DNA of 64,000 nucleotides from Methylocystis echinoides (GTDB lineage Bacteria; Pseudomonadota; Alphaproteobacteria; Rhizobiales; Beijerinckiaceae): NCBI RefSeq assembly GCF_027923385.1, contig NZ_BSEC01000001.1, positions 2,306,501 to 2,370,500 of the forward strand, read 5' to 3'. Shown piece by piece: positions 8,617 to 15,767 of this stretch (position 1 is its first letter; each line of letters starts with the position of its first letter). The notes under the pieces were generated by a model. It saw only the letters and a program-made list of their open reading frames with translations, ran no database searches and was not told where the DNA came from. The position numbers and the translations under genes were made by a program.

Positions 8617-9648
8617 CTACACGAACCCCGGATCGATCCCCACCTGCCGCTCCAGCCATTTCGGCGTCGGCAGGCCGGCGTTGCGCAGGAATTCGACGTT
8701 GAACAGCTTCGACGCATAGCGGGCGCCGCCGTCGCAGAGGATCGTCACGATCGTATGGCCGGGGCCCAAGTCGCGGGCGAGACGGATCGCGCCCGCCACA
8801 TTGATCCCCGACGAGCCGCCGAGCAGCAGCCCTTCCTCCTCCGCGAGCGCGAAGACGATGTCGAGCGCCTCGCTGTCGGGAATGCGATAGGCGACGTCGA
8901 TGGGCGCGCCCTCGAGATTGGCGGTGATGCGGCCCTGTCCGATGCCCTCGGTGATGGAGGAGCCCTCGGCCTTCAGTTCGCCGCGCGTATAATAAGAATA
9001 AAGCGCGGCGCCGAAGGGGTCGGCCAGCCCGATCCTGATGTCAGGGTTGCGCGCCTTCAGCGCCATGCCGACGCCGGCCAGCGTGCCGCCCGTGCCGCAG
9101 GCGCAGATGAAACCGTCGACCTTGCCGCCGAGCTCCTCGTAGATCTCCGGGCCGGTCGTGGCGATATGGGCCTCTCGGTTGGCGACATTGTCGAACTGAT
9201 TGGCCCAGACGGCGCCGGCAGGGTCTTCCATCGCCAGACGCTCGGCGAGGCGGCCGGAGACCTTCACGTAATTATTGGGGTTGGCGTAGGGAACGGCCGG
9301 CACCTCGACGAGCTGCGCGCCCTGAAGGCGCAGCATGTCCTTCTTTTCCTGGCTTTGCGTCTCGGGAATGACGATGACGGTGCGAAAGCCCATCGCATTG
9401 GCGACGAGGGCGAGGCCGATGCCGGTGTTGCCCGCCGTGCCCTCGACGATGACGCCGCCGGGCTTGAGCGCGCCTTTGGCGATGGCGTCCTGCACGATGA
9501 AGAGGGCGGCGCGGTCCTTCACCGAGCCGCCGGGATTCATGAACTCGGCCTTGCCGAGAATCCGGCAGCCGGTCGCCTTTGAAGCGGCGCGCAATTCGAT
9601 GAGCGGCGTGCGTCCGATGGCGTCGATGACGCTGGGGGCGATCGTCAT
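8617..9648 (-). CDS. cysK: Cysteine synthase A (O-acetylserine sulfhydrylase)
   Basis: 343 residues, a fold-type II PLP enzyme making cysteine from O-acetylserine and sulfide. PLP lysine K44 lies in NPGGSVKDRAA; EGTAGNTGIGLA is the substrate-binding loop, and CACGTGGTLAGVG and GLLLGGSSGINVAGA bind PLP phosphate and ring nitrogen. Slightly longer than E. coli CysK (323), with a C-terminal extension ending RQVGIDPGFV that is common in alphaproteobacterial forms. It converges with mobA, 24 bases apart. Confidence 0.93.
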   Translation of the reverse strand: MTIAPSVIDAIGRTPLIELRAASKATGCRILGKAEFMNPGGSVKDRAALFIVQDAIAKGALKPGGVIVEGTAGNTGIGLALVANAMGFRTVIVIPETQSQEKKDMLRLQGAQLVEVPAVPYANPNNYVKVSGRLAERLAMEDPAGAVWANQFDNVANREAHIATTGPEIYEELGGKVDGFICACGTGGTLAGVGMALKARNPDIRIGLADPFGAALYSYYTRGELKAEGSSITEGIGQGRITANLEGAPIDVAYRIPDSEALDIVFALAEEEGLLLGGSSGINVAGAIRLARDLGPGHTIVTILCDGGARYASKLFNVEFLRNAGLPTPKWLERQVGIDPGFV

Positions 9649-9690
9649 GAAAACGGCTTCCTGATTCCGGTTGCGGCTGAGGCGTCTTTC

Positions 9691-10566
9691 CTAACGCCCG
9701 TCCCGCTCAAAGGCAAAAGTCGCGCCGTGACGCGCCGTGGCGCCCGGCGCGAGGATGCGCATGGAGGGTTTTTCGGAGAGGTCGCCGTGGAAATCCACCG
9801 GATCGCCATAGCCGGTCCAGGGCTCGATGCAGAGGTAACCGGCCGGCGGCAGCGTCCAGAAACCGACATGGGGGAAGTCGTCGAGCGTCACCTTCAGCCG
9901 CGCCCCGGCGCCCGTGTCGAAGGCAAGGCTGCGGCTCGCGATGTTCAGGAAGCACAGCGCGTCGCGGCGGAACATCTCGGGCTCCAGCGGCATGCGGGCG
10001 CCCGAGAGTGGCGTGTGCTTCGTCTCTTTCATGAACAGCCCGCCGGGGCCGATCACCGGCACGTCGGGGTTTTCCGGCTTCTCGAAGATAATCGCATGTT
10101 CGGCGGTCGACCCCGCCAGCGGCCAGCGGAACGCCGGATGCAGGCCACAGGCGTAGGGCAGGGGCCGGGCGTCCGTATTGGTGACGATGAGATTATTCTC
10201 CAGCGCGCCCCTGCGCAGCCGGAACTCGACCTCGAAGCGGAAGGCGAAGGGGTAGAGCGCGTGGGTCTCGGCGTCGTCCAGCAGGACGAGCCTCAGATAA
10301 TCGTCGCGCCGCGCCGCGATCTCGAAACCTTTCTTCCAGGCGAAGCCGTGCAGCCCCAGCGGAAAGGTCTTTCCCTCGACCGTCACCCGGGCGTCGCGCG
10401 TCCAGCCGACGACCGGGAAGAGGACCGGCGCGGTCTGATCCCATATCTTGGGGTCTTTGGCCCAGATCATGTCCACGCCGTCGGCCCGCCAGGCGGCGAG
10501 CTCCGCGCCGAAAGGCAGGATTTCGGCCGTATCGCCGTCGGATTGGAGGAGAATCGCGTCGTTCAT
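9691..10566 (-). CDS. Aldose 1-epimerase family protein
   Basis: 291 residues of the galactose-mutarotase-like beta-sandwich fold (LacX / YeaD-like branch). Visible landmarks are GAELAAW near residue 20, FPVVGW, LHGFAWKKGFE, the catalytic-His-type YACGLHPAFRWPL near residue 150, and GFWTLPPAGYLCIEPWTGYGDP with the likely general base in the C-terminal third. Such enzymes interconvert alpha and beta anomers of hexoses or phosphohexoses; the sugar is not predictable. It lies 42 bases upstream of cysK on the same strand but has no evident link to it. Confidence 0.85.
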   Translation of the reverse strand: MNDAILLQSDGDTAEILPFGAELAAWRADGVDMIWAKDPKIWDQTAPVLFPVVGWTRDARVTVEGKTFPLGLHGFAWKKGFEIAARRDDYLRLVLLDDAETHALYPFAFRFEVEFRLRRGALENNLIVTNTDARPLPYACGLHPAFRWPLAGSTAEHAIIFEKPENPDVPVIGPGGLFMKETKHTPLSGARMPLEPEMFRRDALCFLNIASRSLAFDTGAGARLKVTLDDFPHVGFWTLPPAGYLCIEPWTGYGDPVDFHGDLSEKPSMRILAPGATARHGATFAFERDGR

Positions 10567-10716
10567 GGGGTGAACTCTTGCACGGTTTCGGTGGGTCGGC
10601 TCCCCTCGAACGTTCGGGGCGGGCTACGGTTTCAAGTGGCGCCGGTCGGGAACGATCGAGCCTGAAGTCCGTTTATTGCACAGTTCAAGTTCTGGGCCGG
10701 GCGGAGGGCAAAGACG

Positions 10717-12054
10717 ATGTCGATTAGCGGACCTCGGGGCGCGCCTCCCCAACCCAATGGCCAAACTACCGCCACGCCGGGTATCCATCCCACGTCCCAA
10801 CCGAACGCGCTTCCCGCGGGACAAGCCAGCCTGCAGGATGTGACGGCGCATAGCTCGGCTGCAGCGCATTATGCCGATGCGCTGAAAGAGACGCCCCATG
10901 CCTTGAGCAGCTACGAGGTCCGTCCTTCAACCGGGCCAAAAATTGATGTGTTGAGCCCAAGCCCCCAACCGCCGCCTCCCGACACTCGCGGGACTACGGC
11001 CCCGGAGATTGGGAAAGCCAGTGCGCCTGACGGCGCCTTTTCCCGCGAGACGACGGAAAAGCTGGCGAAACAATTCGTTGAGCACTTCAACAGTGAGGCG
11101 AACAGGGACGATATCTACCCGCCTGCTATCGCGGCGGTCAGGAAGGAATATGAGGGGGTGAGGGCCGAACGGGCGGCGCGCGGAGAAGCGACAGAGCGCC
11201 TTTCCTTCGAGCCTGTGTCGCTGACGCCGGAAGACTGGACGGACCTCGAGGACCGGATTGAGGCGGCGCTCGAGGGGCCGTCTCCCGGTGCGCCGGAAGC
11301 GAAGGCCCGTGAGGCTGTGCTGGCCTTCCTCAAAGACACGACCGCAGATCGCGTTGGCGGGGATCAGGCAACCTACCTTTGCCGTTGGTTGATGAGCCGC
11401 ACGGAAATGTCTCCTTCAGAACGATATGAGCTCGCAAGTAGAGTGCTCGACGACATAAAGGAAACAAAAGATAAAACGGCAAGTATTGCTTTCATGGAAC
11501 GTGTTGAGACGGAAACAACCGCAGTTTTTATAGAAAGGGCCGCTGCTTACGGCAAGAAATTTCTGGATGATTATGGCAACAGCTTCAAGCCACGCTTCTT
11601 GCCGTCGGACATAGGGACGCTCCATGCAGCTTATGATCACTGGCGTTGTCCCCTTCCAGGCTTCCCGGCAACGCTTGCGTTTGGCATGGAGCTATTGACC
11701 AGAGCGGCCAACGTCATAAACCGGCACAGGCCATTGACCGAGTTTCCCGGGGAAGAGCTGACGCAGACTTTCGAAGACATGTTGTGCGCCCATGCGGCCA
11801 CTGCCGTCGAGCAGAGCCCGTTTCTCTATGGGCTCAGACAGATCGCCCAGAGGAACGACCTGACGCCCGGCGAGAAGGTGACGCTCGCGGTCAGGATGGA
11901 CGCAGATGTTGCCCAGACTAGCAGCCGCTCATTTCAGAGCGACCAGGCGAATTCCCCCCAGTTCGATCCGGTCTTGGTAGACCTCCAGAGAGCCGCAATA
12001 CGGGCGCGCGTCGAGGGGGGCGCGCGAGATCTGATCGCCGCGCGCATGACCTGA
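10717..12054 (+). CDS. Unrecognised protein with disordered N-terminus and two helical repeats; possible secreted effector
   Basis: 445 residues, no family recognised. Residues 1-105 are Ser/Thr/Pro/Gly/Gln-rich and look disordered, with no signal peptide or membrane helix. The rest is helical. Two segments resemble each other: IYPPAIAAVRKEYEG to AFLKD at about 133-207, and FLPSDIGTLHAAYDHW to about 356. The same pattern recurs once in the protein encoded at 13171. Bases 11410-11640 are clearly poorer in G+C than the flanks. The make-up resembles type III secretion substrates, but this is inference. The start ATG 10717 has GGAGGG upstream at workable spacing. Confidence 0.6.
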   Translation: MSISGPRGAPPQPNGQTTATPGIHPTSQPNALPAGQASLQDVTAHSSAAAHYADALKETPHALSSYEVRPSTGPKIDVLSPSPQPPPPDTRGTTAPEIGKASAPDGAFSRETTEKLAKQFVEHFNSEANRDDIYPPAIAAVRKEYEGVRAERAARGEATERLSFEPVSLTPEDWTDLEDRIEAALEGPSPGAPEAKAREAVLAFLKDTTADRVGGDQATYLCRWLMSRTEMSPSERYELASRVLDDIKETKDKTASIAFMERVETETTAVFIERAAAYGKKFLDDYGNSFKPRFLPSDIGTLHAAYDHWRCPLPGFPATLAFGMELLTRAANVINRHRPLTEFPGEELTQTFEDMLCAHAATAVEQSPFLYGLRQIAQRNDLTPGEKVTLAVRMDADVAQTSSRSFQSDQANSPQFDPVLVDLQRAAIRARVEGGARDLIAARMT

Positions 12055-12185
12055 GTGGTCTGCGTGGATATTTCCCCCGAGCTGAAGGCTGAAACGCCTC
12101 AAACTGCGCGGCGCCTGCCGCGACATGCTTGAGACGGCCGGGCGGCGTCGGTAATGTCGCCTTCCTGAAGAACCCTTGCGCAGTG

Positions 12186-12881
12186 ATGCGGTTCATTTGC
12201 TGGAGATGTCCCGACGTGCCGGCGCATAGCTCTTACGACCTTCTGCCCCTCTTTCTTACCTCCTTCACGACACTGCTGGCCGTCATCAACCCGCTGGAGG
12301 TGCTGCCGGTCTTTCTCTCCATCACCCATGACAAGGACGAAAGCGCCCGCCGCCGGGTCGCGATCCGCGCCGCCGTCTACACGGCGGCGCTCATTCTGTT
12401 CTTTCTCTTCTTCGGCGCGGCGGTGCTGAAGATCTTCGGCGTCTCGCTCCACATGGTGCGGATCGCCGGCGGCATTGTCCTGACCCGCATCGGCTTCGAG
12501 CTGTTCACCCCGTCGCGGTCCGGCGAGAGCTCCTTCCTCGATCCGGGCCCCGACGCCAACATCGCCTTCATGCCCCTCGCCATGCCGCTGATGTTCGGCC
12601 CTGGCGTGATCGCGACCGTGCTCGGCATGATGGCGACGATCGAGAAATCCGACCATGAGCTGGCGGCCTATGCGGCAATCCTCGGCGCCGCCGGGCTCGC
12701 GGTTCTGGTCACTCTGCTGTGTCTGGTTTTCGCCGGGCGGCTGGTCAAATGGCTCGGCCGCACGGGCATCGACGCCGTGACCCGCATCGTCGGCTTCTTC
12801 GTCTCCGCCATGGGCGTGTCGCTGGTCTTCGACGGCGTGATGGGCGCGCTCATCACCTATGGCGTGAAGGTGGTGCTGTAG
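12186..12881 (+). CDS. MarC family integral membrane protein
   Basis: About 231 residues with six hydrophobic helices. MarC/NAAT-type landmarks are FTTLLAVINPLEVLPVFLSIT in the first helix, GGIVLTRIGFEL, the conserved IAFMPLAMPLMFGPGVIA, and TRIVGFFVSAMGVSLVFDGV near the end. Despite the name, MarC proteins are not proven in multiple antibiotic resistance; some relatives transport amino acids. Start is ATG 12186 or GTG 12216; the 57-base in-frame extension back to 12129 lacks family similarity. It sits between two effector-like genes but looks like an ordinary core gene by composition. Confidence 0.85.
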   Translation: MRFICWRCPDVPAHSSYDLLPLFLTSFTTLLAVINPLEVLPVFLSITHDKDESARRRVAIRAAVYTAALILFFLFFGAAVLKIFGVSLHMVRIAGGIVLTRIGFELFTPSRSGESSFLDPGPDANIAFMPLAMPLMFGPGVIATVLGMMATIEKSDHELAAYAAILGAAGLAVLVTLLCLVFAGRLVKWLGRTGIDAVTRIVGFFVSAMGVSLVFDGVMGALITYGVKVVL

Positions 12882-13103
12882 CGGGCCCAAAATGGGGGCT
12901 TGAAGTCCTTGGCCCCGGATTTTCGGGTATCTGGCCCCGACGAGATCCACACCCCCTCCGCGCCAGGCGGAAAGCTCCACGGCAAATGGGAGGGTCTCGG
13001 CGGTATCGCCTGTGACTTCAGGGAGAATTGGGTCGTTCGGGGCGGAGATCTGCCTGCACGAGCCGCCTGCCAGAACAGGAAGCCGCTAAGGTCTCTGCCA
13101 AAA

Positions 13104-13121
13104 CTGTGCCGTTTGTGACAG
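13104..13121 (+). promoter_or_regulatory. CTGT-N10-ACAG operator-like palindrome
   Basis: CTGTGCCGTTTGTGACAG begins 67 bases upstream of the ATG at 13171. An almost identical element lies at the same distance upstream of the gene at 14706, and similarity continues through to both start codons. It probably marks a common promoter or activator site. Confidence 0.5.
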
Positions 13122-13170
13122 CGCCCGCGGAGAAACGGTCTAGTCTGAGGCTCCAGGACGGAGCAGGGCG

Positions 13171-14604
13171 ATGTCTGACAGAATTTCATCGAGTAGCTCG
13201 AGAGTGTCGAGCCCGGAAATCAGCGGGGAGGACACGCCGCGCACGCTGATTTCCACAGACCGAAATACGACACAGAATCTGCATGTCGAGACGCACAACG
13301 CCATCGTCAACAACAACGCGAATAACGCTCACCTAAACAACAATATCGTCAATAATCCGTTGATTTATCTCAATGATCGGAATGTCTCATTATTAACTGC
13401 GTCGTCTCCAAGTCTGTCTTCGGCGATAACTGCGTCGTCTCCGAGTCCGTCTCCGACGACCAACTCGGGGGGGACGCCTACGCAGTTTCGAACTGGCGGA
13501 AATACACCGCCTTACCTGCATGACCCCATGCGCAGCCCCCTCGACAACAACAACCGGAACAACGACCCGTCGAGCAGTAACGTCCAGAATAATGGAGGAA
13601 TTTCTCTCAACTATGAACAGATTGCGCAAGGATCTGCTTCTCCGTCTCCGGTGATCAGCCGGGGAAGGACACCGCATGCGCCGATTCCAACAGACCAAAA
13701 TACGCTGCCTTACCTGAATGACCGAATGGGAAACGCCCTCGACAACAACAACCTGAATAACGACGCGTCGAGCAATACCCCGCAGACTAACGGAGGAATT
13801 TCTCTCAACGATGAACAGGGCGCAGTTACGCCTTCATCGCCGAGCCCGGAACCGTCTCAGAGCTCGGAACCGGACAACCTCAGTCAATTTGACGACTACG
13901 GGGGCCTTTCAGTTGGCGCGCCATCATGGCTGAGAGCCGACCCGGGACAAAAAGAACGCAGGACCGACATGAAGATGAAGAATCTCCAAAGCTCGCCCCT
14001 GCATGGCCCCCTTTATGGTGGCAGAACCGCCGAACAGATCAACAGAGATTCCAAACTTAAGCAGCTTGCAAACCACGTAATGGATGCAATCTCGAAAATA
14101 GAGAAGAATGATGGAAGTAACAGTTTCTACCCTGGGGAGGTAAATCTTGCTTATTCACATTACAGTCAGCACCATAACGATCCATTTACACTCCCTGAAC
14201 TTATCCTAAACGAAGAAGAAGAGGAGCGCGTAAACTGGATTATTCAAGACTTTATCGAGGATAATCCAAATATTTCGGTTACAGAACTAAAGGAAAAAGT
14301 CTTTTATACTTTAAAGAATGCATATCAAGAGGCTGGAAGGGCGCGCGTCCGCGAGAGAACGCGGATTGCAGTTTTGGTAAGAGCCGAAAAATACTTTGGT
14401 GGCATCGCTTCGAACTACCACGCGAATATTTGTGAAAGAGTTATTAAAGAAATTAGCGACCAGCAAAAGGAATTTGGGAAACTAAACCAACCCTTGATGC
14501 AAGGTGAATTCCTGCACGGAGAGATTGACCGACTGATAGCGCGGTTATTGAGACAAGATGAAAGGGCCGCAACGATGGAATCTCTCAAGTTCTGGAAAAA
14601 ATAG
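13171..14604 (+). CDS. Unrecognised Asn/Ser-rich repeat protein; possible secreted effector
   Basis: 477 residues, no family recognised. Residues 1-250 are disordered and rich in Ser, Asn, Pro and Thr, with three imperfect repeats of about 50 residues (roughly 22-70, 101-150, 166-216). Each runs from a TP-rich lead through NT-x-x-YL-x-D to a poly-Asn stretch and ends near GGISLN. Residues 285-477 are helical and charged; 319-382 (FYPGEVNLAYSHY to LKN) resembles the helical repeat in the 10717 product. There is no signal peptide or membrane helix. DNA from about 14040 is AT-rich against the surroundings, pointing to transfer. Lack of cysteine and the Ser-rich start (MSDRISSSSS) fit a type III substrate, by inference. 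Confidence 0.6.
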   Translation: MSDRISSSSSRVSSPEISGEDTPRTLISTDRNTTQNLHVETHNAIVNNNANNAHLNNNIVNNPLIYLNDRNVSLLTASSPSLSSAITASSPSPSPTTNSGGTPTQFRTGGNTPPYLHDPMRSPLDNNNRNNDPSSSNVQNNGGISLNYEQIAQGSASPSPVISRGRTPHAPIPTDQNTLPYLNDRMGNALDNNNLNNDASSNTPQTNGGISLNDEQGAVTPSSPSPEPSQSSEPDNLSQFDDYGGLSVGAPSWLRADPGQKERRTDMKMKNLQSSPLHGPLYGGRTAEQINRDSKLKQLANHVMDAISKIEKNDGSNSFYPGEVNLAYSHYSQHHNDPFTLPELILNEEEEERVNWIIQDFIEDNPNISVTELKEKVFYTLKNAYQEAGRARVRERTRIAVLVRAEKYFGGIASNYHANICERVIKEISDQQKEFGKLNQPLMQGEFLHGEIDRLIARLLRQDERAATMESLKFWKK

Positions 14605-14638
14605 GGCTCCATCTTTGCTAATCGTCCTGTTACGGCAA

Positions 14639-14656
14639 CTGTCATGTTCGTGACAG
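14639..14656 (+). promoter_or_regulatory. CTGTCA-N6-TGACAG palindrome, pair of the 13104 site
   Basis: CTGTCATGTTCGTGACAG is a perfect 6+6 palindrome starting 67 bases before GTG 14706 and 34 bases after the preceding stop. It matches the 13104 element in sequence and distance, so the two tandem genes are probably separate transcription units under one regulator. Confidence 0.55.
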
Positions 14657-14705
14657 CGGGGCGAACAGCAACGGCGCAGTATGAGCCTTTCGAGGGAGCA
14701 GAACG

Positions 14706-15575
14706 GTGTCGGACCCCATCTCAGCCAAAACAAATGTCACGATAACTCCGAGCGACGAAGGCAAGGGCCCGGAAAACTCCGGCGAGGCGAATCCCAATCC
14801 GCCAAGTGAGATGGTTAGGAGCCTCACCTCGACGAATTCCCGGCTGGCTGAATTTGACGCCGCCCTCGAGAAAATCTCGCCGAAACCGCTGTCTCCATCG
14901 CCGTCTCCGTCTCCATTCCCGTCGGCGTCTCTACCGCCATTCGTCGAGCGTTTGCAGCCGGAGCGGATAGAAGCCTTCGGCGGGGTTTACGACGTCTCGT
15001 CGCTCAACCCCGGTGTCGCCGGTTCTGCCCAAAATCCGTGCGCTGTCTATGTAAATCGCGCAGAAATGATCGAGCCAATCTTGATGCACGCGGTAAACAC
15101 GCCGATCGATCAAGACCGCATCGCGTGGTCCGACACACCTCTTGGCGCCACGAGCAAGGAGTTTGTGGCCTCGCATAGTTATGGCCCCTGCCAGGCCGTC
15201 GTCGTCTTCTGGAAAGACAGTAAGGAAAGCCAGCAGGCGACCCTTTTCCATTTCCTGGGGATAACCTATTCTGAGCAATTCGGTCGCGTGCTTAATGCGG
15301 TCGGGGTCCTTCACGGCGGCAGGGTCATGAATATCGACTCAGTCTGTCACATCGTCAAAAAAAGCGGTCTGGCTGCGGAAGAAATAACCGGAAATCTAAT
15401 GGTTAGATACGCGAGAGAGCGCGGCGTCCCTTTCCACAGAATTGAGTCGAAGAAGGAAAGGATGGCGGTTGCCGTCGACGTCCAGAATGCAACCATTGCA
15501 ACCATGCACAGCCCTTCTCTGGACCTGCCGACGCCAAGCCGAAACAATCGAGATAAGTTCCTCCTAAAGATGTGA
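14706..15575 (+). CDS. Unrecognised protein with CheD/CNF-like Cys-His pattern; possible secreted effector
   Basis: 289 residues from a GTG start with GGGAG 11 bases upstream. Residues 1-80 are disordered, with a Ser-Pro run (SPSPSPSPFPS at 63-73); the N-terminus MSDPISAKTN resembles MSDRISSSSS of the preceding gene. Residues 85-270 are probably globular. HSYGPCQAVVVFW followed by ATLFHFLG places Cys162 and His182 in consecutive strands, like the LGSC...HF arrangement of CheD and the Cys/His pair of CNF-type glutamine deamidases. This is motif-level resemblance only. No signal peptide or membrane helix. A secreted deamidase is a testable inference, not a known function. Confidence 0.55.
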   Translation: MSDPISAKTNVTITPSDEGKGPENSGEANPNPPSEMVRSLTSTNSRLAEFDAALEKISPKPLSPSPSPSPFPSASLPPFVERLQPERIEAFGGVYDVSSLNPGVAGSAQNPCAVYVNRAEMIEPILMHAVNTPIDQDRIAWSDTPLGATSKEFVASHSYGPCQAVVVFWKDSKESQQATLFHFLGITYSEQFGRVLNAVGVLHGGRVMNIDSVCHIVKKSGLAAEEITGNLMVRYARERGVPFHRIESKKERMAVAVDVQNATIATMHSPSLDLPTPSRNNRDKFLLKM

Positions 15576-15767
15576 CGCGGGGATGGACAAGCTCGACGGC
15601 CTTTTGCAGCCAAAGCGTTGTGATGAGCCGGCGCCCTGTCGCCCGAGTCCAAAGGAGGCGTGAACCGGAGCGACGGCCTTCTCCCGACAGAGAATTCCTG
15701 TGGATCGCCACAAAATTCCCGCCCCGGGCGGCTATGGCGCGGGTCCTTCGCCAGCCAAAGTCGCTTC

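Noticed and set aside
10660..10716. Copy of the same palindrome upstream of the 10717 gene
   Set aside because: An ACAG is present near 10680 but spacing and left arm differ; not convincing.
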